Positions 34,097-43,568 of a stretch of 64,000 nucleotides of DNA are shown piece after piece. The stretch lies in the NCBI GenBank assembly GCA_902363665.1, contig CABJAW010000006.1, positions 1 to 64,000 on the forward strand, written 5' to 3'. Source of the DNA: Lachnospiraceae bacterium (lineage in GTDB: Bacteria; Bacillota; Clostridia; Lachnospirales; Lachnospiraceae). A model generated the notes under the pieces. That model saw only the letters and a program-made list of their open reading frames with translations. It did not search any database and had not been told where the DNA came from. How positions within the stretch are numbered: the stretch's first letter is position 1; each line of letters opens with the position of its first letter. The position numbers and the translations under genes are program-made.

Positions 34097-34236
34097 GTTA
34101 TCGTTCAGAACCCACTTCCAAAATGCTTCGCATTTCGTCAGTGAGGCGTATTCGCCAAATAAAATCAAAAAAGTGGTCTTAAAAACGCAAGCGTTTTACG
34201 GCCATTTTTTAATTTTACTTTGCTCTGAACAATAAC
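34097..34236. mobile_element. Diverged relative of the 142-bp MITE, copy C
   Basis: About 140 bp with ends GTTATCGTTCAGA and TCTGAACAATAAC, aligned over the whole length with copies A and B (CTTCCAAAATGCTTCGCATTTCGTC core) but diverged at many sites. No target duplication remains. It lies 15 bases after holA. Confidence 0.7.
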
Positions 34237-34273
34237 AAAAAGAGCAGCCGATATGACGGAATCGGCTGCTCTT
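34236..34273 (-). terminator. Terminator of rpsT
   Basis: AAGAGCAGCCGAT (34261-34273 read on the minus strand) pairs with ATCGGCTGCTCTT (34240-34252), then a T-run TTTTTGTTATT on the minus strand. Confidence 0.85.
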
Positions 34274-34295
34274 AACAGTTGAACTAAATCTATGC

Positions 34296-34559
34296 TTATG
34301 CCAGGGTGTTGACTGCCTTGGACAGACGAGATACTTTTCTCGCTGCATTGTTCTTGTGATAAACGCCTTTTTTTGCAGCTTTATCAATGATCGAAGTAGC
34401 AGATAATAATGCAGCCTCAGCAGCGGCTTTATCATTTGCAGCTACAGCAGCCTCTACTTTCTTGATCGCAGTCTTAACAGCCGACTTCTCGGACTTATTG
34501 CGCTCGTTTCTGGTTTTAGCTACCAGGATTCTTTTCTTAGCAGACTTAATATTAGCCAA
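34296..34559 (-). CDS. rpsT: 30S ribosomal protein S20
   Basis: An 87-residue basic, alanine-rich helical protein (MANIKSAKKRILVAKTRNER...) of standard length that binds 16S rRNA early in small-subunit assembly. A GGAGG ribosome site precedes it. It has its own strong promoter and terminator and is convergent with holA, divergent from gpr. Confidence 0.97.
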   Translation of the reverse strand: MANIKSAKKRILVAKTRNERNKSEKSAVKTAIKKVEAAVAANDKAAAEAALLSATSIIDKAAKKGVYHKNNAARKVSRLSKAVNTLA

Positions 34560-34642
34560 TCTCTACACCTCCAAACATTCTTGTATAATTGAGTTGCTTC
34601 ATTAAAATCGGACACGGACGTTTAATGAAAACATACTCATAT

Positions 34643-34671
34643 ATATTAGTCCAAAGTTTCGGGTGTGTCAA
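34643..34671 (-). promoter_or_regulatory. SigA promoter of rpsT
   Basis: On the minus strand TTGACA (34671-34666), a 17-base spacer and TAATAT (34648-34643). The leader to the start codon is about 75 bases, long enough for S20 autoregulation. Confidence 0.85.
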
Positions 34672-34740
34672 TACATATTTTACAAAAAAGCGGAAAAAAT
34701 AGCGATAAACAAGGTAATTGCGGCACGAAGGAGAATGAAA

Positions 34741-35706
34741 ATGATGAGCGGATTTCAAATACGGACGGATCTGGCACTGGAGGCAAAGGAAAACTGTGAG
34801 GCGGAACATGAGACAATTCGGGGAGTGAAAGTGGAGGAACAGGAAAACAGGGAGGCAGAAATCTATACGACGATTGTGACGATTGAGACGGAAAACGGAG
34901 CGAGGGCGATGGGAAAGCCTGTTGGAACATACATCACCCTGGAAGCACCGAATATGTCGTCGCCGGATGCGGGATATCACAGAGAAATTTCAGAAGAACT
35001 GGCAAGGCATCTGAAGGATCTGATCGGAGCAGAGAAGTTGTGTGACAAACGGATCCTGGTCGTTGGACTTGGCAACCGGGAAGTAACGCCCGATGCACTG
35101 GGACCAGATGTCGTTGGAAATCTGAATATCACACGGCATATGATACGGGTGTATGGAAGGATTTCGGAGGAACTGCAGCAGGCAGGCGTGATCAGTGCGA
35201 TCGTGCCGGGAGTAATGGCACAGACCGGAATGGAGACGGTGGAAATCATCCGGGGCGTGGTGGAGGAAACGAAACCGGAGCTGGTACTTGTGATTGACGC
35301 GCTTGCGGCACGCAGCACAAAACGTCTGAACAGGACAATCCAGATCACAGACACAGGAATCAATCCCGGATCAGGAGTTGGCAATCATCGAAATGCGATC
35401 AATCAGCAAGAACTTGGGGTTCCGGTCATTGCAATTGGCGTACCGACGGTGGTCGATGCCGCGACGATCGTCAACGATACGATGGAAGAATTGATCAGAG
35501 AAATGGAGAAAATGGATGAGATGCGGCAGCTTTCCGGGGCGCTTCATGCACTGGACCAGGCAGAGAAGCATGAGATGATCCGGGAACTGATTGCTCCAAA
35601 TCTGAATACGATGTTTGTGACACCGAAAGATATTGACGAGACGGTGAAATACTTAAGTTATACGATCTCGGAAGGGCTGAATCTTGTGTTCTGCGGGAAG
35701 ATATGA
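34741..35706 (+). CDS. gpr: Germination protease (spore protease)
   Basis: A 321-residue family A25 protease that degrades small acid-soluble spore proteins at germination. The start at 34741 lies seven bases after AAGGAG; the in-frame ATG at 34735 is too close. The N-terminal IRTDLALEA matches the propeptide/mature junction region of the zymogen, and VVGLGNREVTPDALGP and IDALAARS are the conserved active-site segments. It is followed by spoIIP, the usual clostridial pair, but the gap holds a 236-bp repeat element. Confidence 0.96.
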   Translation: MMSGFQIRTDLALEAKENCEAEHETIRGVKVEEQENREAEIYTTIVTIETENGARAMGKPVGTYITLEAPNMSSPDAGYHREISEELARHLKDLIGAEKLCDKRILVVGLGNREVTPDALGPDVVGNLNITRHMIRVYGRISEELQQAGVISAIVPGVMAQTGMETVEIIRGVVEETKPELVLVIDALAARSTKRLNRTIQITDTGINPGSGVGNHRNAINQQELGVPVIAIGVPTVVDAATIVNDTMEELIREMEKMDEMRQLSGALHALDQAEKHEMIRELIAPNLNTMFVTPKDIDETVKYLSYTISEGLNLVFCGKI

Positions 35707-35820
35707 GTAAAAACAGAGGCATAGAACGTGCCGTATGGGCATAAATAATAATATCGTGTTGATACACAGGCAGGCGGAGAAAGCTGCAGTTTTGCAGAGA
35801 TTTCGAAGCCTGTCTGTTTT

Positions 35821-36056
35821 TTAACCGAGTCAGGCAAGTCCCCTGCGGGGTTGCGCGGAGCAATAAGCAGTGGGTGGGGACTTGTTTGTATCAGGAGTGG
35901 TACAAGCCACTCCTGATAAGCTGCGAAGCAGCTACTCGGTTATGAGCAAGTAGCGAAGCGGATTGCGAATATCCGCTTTGACCCGAGTCAGGCAAGTCCC
36001 CTGCGGGGTTGCGCGGAGCAATAAGCAGTGGGTGGGGACTTGCTTGTATCAGGATT
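35821..36056 (+). repeat. Composite dispersed element, one full and one partial unit
   Basis: The full unit (35821-35982) begins TTAACCGAGTCAGGCAAGTC. It holds AAGTCCCC/GGGGACTT inverted arms, the perfect hairpin ATCAGGAGTGG/CCACTCCTGAT (35900-35930), AGCTGC/GCAGCT, and ends in the GCGGAT palindrome. A second, truncated unit (35984-36056) repeats the first 70 bases. An inverted copy is at 31942. The 379-base gpr-spoIIP gap holds nothing else. Confidence 0.9.
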
Positions 36057-36085
36057 TTTGGTGAAAGAAAGTATGAGGGAGGACT

Positions 36086-37567
36086 ATGAGGGGAAACGGC
36101 TGGATGCAGCGGATGCTGTATTTTCTGATTCTGATGCTTGGCGTTTATATTGTATACAAGGGCGGCAGCCTTTTTATGAGACAGCCGGCAGTGCAGACGG
36201 TGCTGGATGGGGGAGAGGTGCAGCGAAAATTGGAAAATGCAGCGGCGCGTACGTGGACAGGCGGTTACGCGGCAGTGCTTGAGCGGAAAGGCCGAAACTG
36301 GTTTGAAAAATGGTTTCGGGCAGCACTTCCGGTGTACAGTTATCTGGCGGAACATGGGGAGAAGGAAACAAAAGCATCGGAGACAGAGCGAAAGGATCGG
36401 AGTGCGGACGGAAGCGGAGAACGTGCGGCGGAAGATAAAATCGAGAGGGAAGCAAATGCAGGAGATGCAAAGAATATTCTGTCAGCTGCAGAGAATGAAG
36501 AAGATGGCGAAGCCCTGAAAGAAGAAGGAGCAGATGAGGAGAGCGGAGGAGAAGCAGGCCGCGATTTAAAGTCTGCAAGTGGGTTAAATAAGGGAGGAAA
36601 AAAGAGCGGGAGAAAAGCCACGGAAAATGCTGCAGCAAAGGAAAAAGAAATAAATACAGAGACAAACACGGATGGTGAAACAGAAAGTGACAAAAACAAT
36701 AACGGAGAAAAACTGCCGGAATATAACCCGGAAGAATACGAAGAAGAAACGGAAACCTTGTCAGAATCCGAACCGACGAGGGAAGTCCTTGGACGGACAA
36801 TTTCCCCGGATCTTCTTTTGCAGCTCTCGGATTTTAATTATCTTGTGAATGAATATTTTACCGTAGATGGTGGGACAGTGGCTGACGCAGATCTTTTGGA
36901 TGCGGCGTCTTTTTTAGCGGAAGATCTGAGTATCGTTAAAAATCCGGCCGTTCCGCAAATTCTGATCTACCATACCCATTCACAGGAAGAGTTTGCAGAT
37001 TCTGTGGAGGGGGATACAGGGACGACAATTGTCGGAATGGGGGATGTGCTGGCAGATGCGCTGGAAGCAAAGGGATATCAGGTGATCCATGACACGGGAG
37101 TGTATGATCTGGTGGATGGAGTGCTGGATCGGAGTGCGGCATATGATTATGCGCGGACGGCAGTTGAAGAACTGCTGGCGCAGTATCCAACGATTCAGGT
37201 CGTGATCGATCTGCACCGCGACGGTGTGGAAGGACAGAAATTTGTGACGGAGATTGATGGAAAACCATGTTCGATGGTGATGTTTTTTAATGGGATTTCA
37301 AGAAATCAGCAAGGGGAGATCAGCTATCTTCCGAATCCGTATGTGAAGCAGAATCTGGCATTTTCCTTTCAGATGGAATTTGCGGCGCGGCAGCAGTATC
37401 CGGGTTTTACGCGAAATATCTATTTGAAAGCGGAACGTTTTAATCTGCACCTGCGGCCGCGCTCTGTGCTGATCGAGGCAGGGACGCAGCTCAATACGGT
37501 GGAGGAGGAGCGAAATGCGATGGAGATCCTGGCGAATCTGCTGGACGAAGTACTGCAGCAGCACTGA
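36086..37567 (+). CDS. spoIIP: Stage II sporulation protein P
   Basis: A 493-residue peptidoglycan amidase/endopeptidase of the engulfment machine (with SpoIID and SpoIIM). A single N-terminal membrane helix (about 10-26) anchors it; a very long, low-complexity acidic/lysine linker (about 95-235) follows. The catalytic zinc domain has His296 and Glu301 or Glu302 in IYHTHSQEEF, IDLHRDG and, near the C-terminus, LIEAGTQLNT with the catalytic Glu. The linker is longer than in Bacillus SpoIIP. A GGGAGGA ribosome site precedes the ATG. Confidence 0.95.
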   Translation: MRGNGWMQRMLYFLILMLGVYIVYKGGSLFMRQPAVQTVLDGGEVQRKLENAAARTWTGGYAAVLERKGRNWFEKWFRAALPVYSYLAEHGEKETKASETERKDRSADGSGERAAEDKIEREANAGDAKNILSAAENEEDGEALKEEGADEESGGEAGRDLKSASGLNKGGKKSGRKATENAAAKEKEINTETNTDGETESDKNNNGEKLPEYNPEEYEEETETLSESEPTREVLGRTISPDLLLQLSDFNYLVNEYFTVDGGTVADADLLDAASFLAEDLSIVKNPAVPQILIYHTHSQEEFADSVEGDTGTTIVGMGDVLADALEAKGYQVIHDTGVYDLVDGVLDRSAAYDYARTAVEELLAQYPTIQVVIDLHRDGVEGQKFVTEIDGKPCSMVMFFNGISRNQQGEISYLPNPYVKQNLAFSFQMEFAARQQYPGFTRNIYLKAERFNLHLRPRSVLIEAGTQLNTVEEERNAMEILANLLDEVLQQH

Positions 37568-37575
37568 CTTTCCTA

Positions 37576-37605
37576 TGGACAATACCGGAAAAAGTGTGCT
37601 AAACT
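37576..37605 (+). promoter_or_regulatory. Promoter of lepA
   Basis: TGGACA, an 18-base spacer and TAAACT lie about 70 bases before the GTG start. Confidence 0.5.
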
Positions 37606-37672
37606 GTATCGAAGATGTCAGGAGAAACCGATTTGCTTCCTGACGGTTATTTTACTGCGAGGAGGAACTTAA

Positions 37673-39484
37673 GTGGCAGCAGATCAGAGCAAAATCAGAA
37701 ATTTTTGTATTATTGCACACATCGATCACGGCAAATCAACGCTGGCGGACCGGATCATTGAGATGACCGGACTGCTCACAAGCCGCGAGATGCAGGATCA
37801 GGTGCTCGACAATATGGAACTTGAGCGGGAACGCGGAATTACGATCAAATCTCAGGCGGTCCGTATTATTTACGATGCAGATGATGGACAGGAATATATT
37901 TTTAACCTGATTGACACGCCGGGACACGTGGATTTCAATTATGAGGTATCACGCAGCCTGGCAGCGTGTGACGGCGCGATCCTTGTTGTGGATGCGGCGC
38001 AGGGAATTGAGGCACAGACACTGGCAAACGTTTATCTCGCACTCGATCACGATCTGGATGTAATGCCGGTTATCAACAAGATCGATCTTCCGAGTGCAGA
38101 TCCGGACCGTGTGGTGCATGAGATCGAGGATGTGATCGGAATTGAAGCGGAGGATGCCCCGCGGATTTCCGCAAAGACCGGATTAAATGTACATGAAGTC
38201 CTGGAGCAGGTGGTGCAGAAGATTCCGGCACCAAACGGCGACCCGGATGCCCCGCTTAAAGCGCTGATTTTTGATTCCGTGTATGATTCGTACAAAGGAG
38301 TCATCGTCTTTATGCGTGTGAAGGACGGGACTGTGCGAAAGGGAACGCGCATCCGAATGATGGCGACCGGTGCTGAGGCAGATGTGGTAGAAGTTGGATT
38401 TTTCGGCGCAGGACAGTACATTCCGTGCGACGAACTGAGCGCCGGTATGGTAGGCTACCTGACGGCGAGCCTGAAAAATGTGCGGGAGACGCGCGTCGGT
38501 GATACCGTGACGAGTGTGGAACGGCCGTGCGCCGAGGCACTGCCGGGCTACAAAAAGGTAAACCCGATGGTGTACTGCGGTATGTATCCGGCTGATGGCG
38601 CAAAATATCCGGATTTAAGAGACGCGCTGGAGAAGCTGCAGCTCAACGACGCATCCCTGCAGTTTGAACCGGAGACTTCTGTAGCGCTCGGATTTGGATT
38701 CCGCTGTGGTTTCCTGGGGCTTTTGCATCTGGAAATCATTCAGGAGCGGCTGGAGAGAGAGTACAATCTTGACCTTGTGACGACGGCGCCGAGCGTTATT
38801 TATAAGGTACATAAGACGAACGGCGAGGTGATCGATCTGACGAACCCATCAAATTTGCCGGATCCGTCAGAGATTGAGTACATGGAAGAGCCGATTGTGG
38901 CAGCGGAAGTTATGGTGACGACGGAGTACATCGGTGCGATCATGGAGCTTTGCCAGGAGCGCCGCGGTATTTATGAGGGAATGGAATACATCGAGGGAAC
39001 GCGTGCACTTCTGAAGTATACGCTTCCGCTCAATGAGATCATTTATGACTTTTTTGATGCGCTGAAATCGCGGTCGAGAGGATATGCATCGTTTGACTAT
39101 GAGATGAAGGGCTATATGCAGTCGAATCTGGTGAAGCTGGACATCCTGGTGAACCGTGAGGAGGTCGATGCACTTTCGTTTATTGTATTTGCGGATACGG
39201 CATATGAGAGAGGCCGCAAAATGTGCGAAAAGTTAAAAGACGAGATTCCGCGCCAGCTGTTTGAAATCCCGATTCAGGCGGCAGTGGGAAGTAAGATCAT
39301 TGCACGTGAGACTGTACGGGCGATGCGTAAGGACGTGCTGGCGAAATGCTATGGCGGCGATATCAGCCGTAAAAAGAAGCTTCTGGAAAAACAGAAGGAA
39401 GGAAAGAAGCGTATGCGCCAGGTCGGAAATGTAGAGATTCCGCAGAAAGCATTTATGAGCGTTCTGAAGCTGGATGACAAATAA
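37673..39484 (+). CDS. lepA: Elongation factor 4 (ribosome back-translocase)
   Basis: A 603-residue translational GTPase of standard length. G-motifs: AHIDHGKST (G1), RERGIT (G2), DTPGHVD (G3), NKIDLPSA (G4). The LepA-specific C-terminal domain is complete ([21 protein letters not shown]). The start is a GTG behind GAGGAGG. It acts on stalled or mistranslocated ribosomes. In Clostridia it is often near spoIIP and hemW, as here. Confidence 0.98.
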   Translation: MAADQSKIRNFCIIAHIDHGKSTLADRIIEMTGLLTSREMQDQVLDNMELERERGITIKSQAVRIIYDADDGQEYIFNLIDTPGHVDFNYEVSRSLAACDGAILVVDAAQGIEAQTLANVYLALDHDLDVMPVINKIDLPSADPDRVVHEIEDVIGIEAEDAPRISAKTGLNVHEVLEQVVQKIPAPNGDPDAPLKALIFDSVYDSYKGVIVFMRVKDGTVRKGTRIRMMATGAEADVVEVGFFGAGQYIPCDELSAGMVGYLTASLKNVRETRVGDTVTSVERPCAEALPGYKKVNPMVYCGMYPADGAKYPDLRDALEKLQLNDASLQFEPETSVALGFGFRCGFLGLLHLEIIQERLEREYNLDLVTTAPSVIYKVHKTNGEVIDLTNPSNLPDPSEIEYMEEPIVAAEVMVTTEYIGAIMELCQERRGIYEGMEYIEGTRALLKYTLPLNEIIYDFFDALKSRSRGYASFDYEMKGYMQSNLVKLDILVNREEVDALSFIVFADTAYERGRKMCEKLKDEIPRQLFEIPIQAAVGSKIIARETVRAMRKDVLAKCYGGDISRKKKLLEKQKEGKKRMRQVGNVEIPQKAFMSVLKLDDK

Positions 39485-39525
39485 AAAAATTTCGAATAGC
39501 TGCTGTAGCTAAAGGTAATAAAACT

Positions 39526-40878
39526 ATGAATAATTCAGAAGAAAAACTCGGAACATGGCCGCTTGGCCGTCTGATGTTTTCCATGGGAATTCCGACGCTG
39601 GTTGCCCAGCTGATCAATCTTTTGTATAACATTGTGGATCGCGTTTACATCGGGCAGGGCGTCGGAAGGGAGGCGCTGACCGGACTTGGACTGACACTTC
39701 CGGTGATCACGATTATTTCCGCATTCAGTTCCCTTGCGGGAGCAGGCGGTGCACCGCTTGCGGCGATCGCACTTGGACAGGGCAATAAAAGAAAGGCAGA
39801 GCGGATCCTTGGCAATGTTTTTACAATGCTGTGCGTTTTTACGATTGGTGTCATGGCTGTATTTTATGCGGCAGAAAAACCATTTTTGTATCTGGTAGGA
39901 GCAAGCGATGCGACTTACCCGTACGCAAGTGCATATCTGAGGATTTACCTGATCGGCACATTTTTTGTACAGATCGTACTCGGACTGAATCCGTTTATTA
40001 CAGCACAGGGGCAGTCGAAGACGGCAATGGGATCGGTGCTCATCGGAGCCGCGTTTAATATCATTTTGGATCCGATCTTCATTTTTGGATTCCATATGGG
40101 GGTACAGGGAGCTGCGCTTGCAACCATCCTGTCACAGCTTGCAGGAGCAATTTGGGTACTGCGCTTTATGACATCGCCGAAGACATCACTGCGGCTTAAG
40201 TCGGACTGTATCCGGCCGGATTTGAAACTGGTTGGTTCTATTATGGCACTTGGTGTATCACCATTCATTATGCAGAGCACAGAAAGCCTGATTTCGGTGG
40301 TCATGAGCAGTGGCCTGCAGCGCTACGGAAATGATGTGTATGTCGGTTCACTGACGATTCTGCAGAGTATCATGCAGCTGACGAGCACGCCGATCAACGG
40401 ATTTACCCAGGGTGTACAGCCGATCCTCAGCTACAATTTTGGCGCAGGGAAGCTGAACCGGGTGAAACAGGCATACCGCAGGATTATTGCCGTGACGGCA
40501 GGATTTTCTTTTTTGCTGACGGCACTTGAGATGATGTTTCCAAAGGTACTTGCACGGATGTTTACACAGGATGAGGAGCTGATCGCACTTGTGGGACATG
40601 CGGCACCGATCTTTCTGGCCGGGATGCTGATTTTCGGTATTCAGATGGGCTGTCAGACAACGTTTATGGGACTTGGACAGGCAAAGATTTCCCTGTTTAT
40701 GGCGCTGCTGCGTAAGGTATTTCTGCTTGTGCCGTTCGCATTGATCTTTCCGATGGTCACTGGAAAGGCAGACAGCATTTACTTCGCAGAGTGTACCGCA
40801 GATGCGCTGGCGGCAACGATCTGCGGTACGGTATTCGCACTTAAAATACGGAAGATCTTGGCGAAAAAAATCTCATAA
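39526..40878 (+). CDS. MATE-family efflux transporter
   Basis: A 450-residue membrane protein with about 12 helices in two similar halves, typical of the NorM/DinF superfamily. Early motifs include GIPTLVAQLINLLYNIVDRVYIGQ and ALGLTLP-type second helix. It exports cationic compounds or drugs with Na+ or H+; the substrate is unknown. The last codons and stop lie in the first of three 73-bp hairpin repeats, and the gene separates lepA from hemW. Confidence 0.93.
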   Translation: MNNSEEKLGTWPLGRLMFSMGIPTLVAQLINLLYNIVDRVYIGQGVGREALTGLGLTLPVITIISAFSSLAGAGGAPLAAIALGQGNKRKAERILGNVFTMLCVFTIGVMAVFYAAEKPFLYLVGASDATYPYASAYLRIYLIGTFFVQIVLGLNPFITAQGQSKTAMGSVLIGAAFNIILDPIFIFGFHMGVQGAALATILSQLAGAIWVLRFMTSPKTSLRLKSDCIRPDLKLVGSIMALGVSPFIMQSTESLISVVMSSGLQRYGNDVYVGSLTILQSIMQLTSTPINGFTQGVQPILSYNFGAGKLNRVKQAYRRIIAVTAGFSFLLTALEMMFPKVLARMFTQDEELIALVGHAAPIFLAGMLIFGIQMGCQTTFMGLGQAKISLFMALLRKVFLLVPFALIFPMVTGKADSIYFAECTADALAATICGTVFALKIRKILAKKIS

Positions 40879-41099
40879 GGCAGAATGCCTTATGAGCGTG
40901 CGTCCGGTATCAAGGATGTCAGGGTGCCAGGATCAGCGCAAAATCTCATAAGGCAGAATGCCTTATGAGCGCGCGTCCGGTATCAAGGATGTCAGGGTGC
41001 CAGGATCAGCGCAAAATCTCATAAGGCAGAATGCCTTATGAGCGTGCGTCCGGTATCAAGGATGTCAGGGTGCCAGGATCAAAAATCTCATAAAAAACA
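40871..41099 (+). repeat. Three tandem 73-bp hairpin units after the MATE gene
   Basis: Units begin at 40871, 40944 and 41017; a fourth starts at 41086 and breaks off at once. Each holds a perfect 11-bp stem CTCATAAGGCA/TGCCTTATGAG with a GAA loop and the tail GTCCGGTATCAAGGATGTC. The first unit includes the last codons and stop of the MATE gene. Units differ by only one or two bases. There are no T-runs. Confidence 0.95.
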
Positions 41100-41112
41100 G
41101 GCGGAGAAAACG

Positions 41113-42333
41113 ATGACAAGAGAACTGGAAATTTATATTCACATCCCGTTTTGTGTGCGTAAGTGTGCGTACTGTGATTTCCTTTCCGGACCTGCAGATC
41201 AAAAAACACAGGAGCAGTATACAGATGCGCTGATCCGGGAAATTCAGGCGTTTCCGAATGCAGAGCAGTATGTAGTCTGCTCTGTTTTTATTGGCGGCGG
41301 GACACCTTCTGTACTTTCCCAAGAGGCGATTGGGCGGATTCTGGAGGTGGTGAGACGGAAGTTTCATTTTGTGAGTGAAATTGATGGAGATTTTGGCAGT
41401 GTGGAGATCACGATTGAATGCAATCCCGGAACAGCAGGAGAAGAGAAGCTTTCTTATTATAGAAAGATTGGAATCAATCGTCTGAGCCTTGGCCTGCAGT
41501 CGGCGGACAACCAGGAACTTGCACTGCTTGGCAGAATCCATACATGGGAAGCGTTTCTGGAGACGTACCATGCGGCGCGGCGTGTTGGATTTACAAACAT
41601 CAATATTGATCTAATGTCCGGGCTGCCGGGGCAGAGTGTGGTTTCCTGGGAACGGACGCTCGATCAGGTGCTGGCGCTTGAACCGGAACATATTTCGGCT
41701 TACAGCCTGATCATTGAAGAAGGAACTCCGTTTTATACACGATATCGGAAGGATGAGGAATTGCGGGATCAGGGAGAGGAGCCGGAGCTTCTTCCATCTG
41801 AAGAGGCAGAACGACAGATGTATGCGCGCACAGAGGAAAAGCTGCTGGAACATGGCATGCATCGCTATGAGATCTCAAATTATGCAAAACCAGGATTTGC
41901 GTGCCGCCATAATGATGGATATTGGACTGGTGTGTGGTATGCCGGTTTCGGACTCGGTGCCTCTTCGCTGCTGAACCATACGCGTTATCGCAATACAGAG
42001 CATATGGAAGAATATCTGACCGCAGCTCCGGAGCAACTGGTCGGCTATCGCGAGACAGAGGCTCTGACGCAGAACGATGAAATGGAAGAATTTATGTTCC
42101 TCGGCCTGCGCAGGATGGCAGGTGTGTCAGAATCAGAATTTGAGAAACGATTCCGGAGGACGATCAGGGAAGTCTACGGAGAAACTCCGGACAGCCTGAT
42201 CCGGCATGGCCTGCTCGCCCGGAAAGGCGACCGCTATTTTCTTACGCCCGAAGGAATGAACCTCAGTAACTACGTGATGTCGGAATTTATTCTTACCAGT
42301 TCTGAACAGCAGCAGAAGCATAGAACAGACTGA
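41113..42333 (+). CDS. hemW: Heme chaperone HemW (radical SAM)
   Basis: A 406-residue radical SAM protein of the HemW/HemN-like family. The cluster motif is C14-x3-C18-x2-C21 (CVRKCAYCD), followed by GGGTPS and the NPGT motif. The HemW C-terminal domain is present. HemW binds heme and delivers it; the family lacks coproporphyrinogen dehydrogenase activity. The start at 41113 follows GGAG and lies just after the tandem hairpins. Confidence 0.94.
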   Translation: MTRELEIYIHIPFCVRKCAYCDFLSGPADQKTQEQYTDALIREIQAFPNAEQYVVCSVFIGGGTPSVLSQEAIGRILEVVRRKFHFVSEIDGDFGSVEITIECNPGTAGEEKLSYYRKIGINRLSLGLQSADNQELALLGRIHTWEAFLETYHAARRVGFTNINIDLMSGLPGQSVVSWERTLDQVLALEPEHISAYSLIIEEGTPFYTRYRKDEELRDQGEEPELLPSEEAERQMYARTEEKLLEHGMHRYEISNYAKPGFACRHNDGYWTGVWYAGFGLGASSLLNHTRYRNTEHMEEYLTAAPEQLVGYRETEALTQNDEMEEFMFLGLRRMAGVSESEFEKRFRRTIREVYGETPDSLIRHGLLARKGDRYFLTPEGMNLSNYVMSEFILTSSEQQQKHRTD

Positions 42334-42494
42334 AGCAAATTTATTTGCGAAAGGCTGAGATATGCTTCTTGGATGGGCGGAACGCCCATTAGCCGCAGAC
42401 AGGAGCTGCGAAGCAGCGAATAACTTGCGAAGCAAGTGGGTCTGTGGCCTGCGTGCAGAACGTCCGGAAATGAACACAAGTAGGAGGGAACATT

Positions 42495-43517
42495 ATGCAA
42501 AGAAAAATTCGCTGGGGACTTCTCGGTGCAGGTAATATCCTGCACCGGTGGATGAAAGGAGTACGCCAGGTAGAAGACATGGAGATCGCAGCGGTCTCAT
42601 CAAGAACAAAGGAACGGGCGCAGCTGATGGCGGAAACATTTCAGATTCCGGAGGCGCTTACTTATGAGGAATTGCTTGCCCGGGAGGATATCGATATCGT
42701 TTATATTCCGGTTCCGCATCCGGCGCATAAGGATCTGGCAATCCGCGCAATGAATGCAGGCAAGGCAGTACTGGTGGAAAAACCGGCCGGGATCAATGCG
42801 CGTGAGCTGGACGAGATGGTCGCATGTGCAAGAAAAAATGGAGTTTTCTTTATGGAAGCAGTATGGACACGCTTTTTTCCTCTGATAGAGCAGCTGCGCC
42901 CGTATTTTTCGGAGGATGGGATCGGCGAGGTACGTGCGATCAGCACCAACTTTTCTTACCGGACGGAAGATCCGTCTTCACGGCTTTTTGATCTGGAGCG
43001 TGCAGGCGGCGGTCTTCTTGACACAGGCGTTTATAACCTGCATTTTAATCATATGATCCTGCAGAAGAATCCGGTGCGGCTCATGGGCATGGCATCGATG
43101 AACACGGATGAAATGCATCTTCCGGTGGATGAACAGGCGGCGTATATCGCGCAGTATGAGAAAGGTGAGCTTGGCATGATGTGCAGCGCAGTGCGTACAG
43201 ATATGATCGATACGGCTTATATTTATGGTACAGAGGGCCATATGATCCTGCCAAAGTTCTGGAAGCCGACACGGGCACAGATCGTGATCGGGGAGAAAAC
43301 AGAAGTCCTGGAATGTCCGGTACAGCAGAAGGTTCCGGGGATCGAGGACGAGGGATACCAGTATGAGCTGCGCCATGTCAATGCGTGTCTTAGGGACGGA
43401 AAAAAGGAGTCGCCGGTGATGACGTGGCAGGCAAGTCATGATATCCTGGCGCAGTGTGATGAACTGCGCAGACAGTGGAATCTGGTGTATCCGGCAGACT
43501 TTACAAGTGGAAAGTAA
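42495..43517 (+). CDS. Gfo/Idh/MocA-family oxidoreductase
   Basis: A 340-residue NAD(P)-dependent dehydrogenase. The Rossmann motif is GLLGAGNIL (about 7-15), followed by VEKPAGIN, with the catalytic lysine of the EKP motif, and the C-terminal alpha/beta sheet domain (GGGLLDTGVYNLHF). The likely substrate is a sugar or cyclitol, but the family is too broad to name it. The 161-base gap before it contains the small hairpin TGGGCGGAACGCCCA. No pathway neighbours are present. Confidence 0.9.
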   Translation: MQRKIRWGLLGAGNILHRWMKGVRQVEDMEIAAVSSRTKERAQLMAETFQIPEALTYEELLAREDIDIVYIPVPHPAHKDLAIRAMNAGKAVLVEKPAGINARELDEMVACARKNGVFFMEAVWTRFFPLIEQLRPYFSEDGIGEVRAISTNFSYRTEDPSSRLFDLERAGGGLLDTGVYNLHFNHMILQKNPVRLMGMASMNTDEMHLPVDEQAAYIAQYEKGELGMMCSAVRTDMIDTAYIYGTEGHMILPKFWKPTRAQIVIGEKTEVLECPVQQKVPGIEDEGYQYELRHVNACLRDGKKESPVMTWQASHDILAQCDELRRQWNLVYPADFTSGK

Positions 43518-43568
43518 CATGATAGAATGAAACCGTTTTACAGAACAACAGAAAGAGAAGGAACAACC

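Noticed and set aside
34673..34740. SigF/SigG promoter of gpr
   Set aside because: Expected for a forespore gene, but no pair of elements at proper spacing was convincing.
40871..41099. CRISPR-like tandem repeat
   Set aside because: The whole 73-bp unit repeats without variable spacers.
43518..43568. T-box leader before hisS
   Set aside because: The gap is only about 50 bases, with no T-box sequence or terminator.
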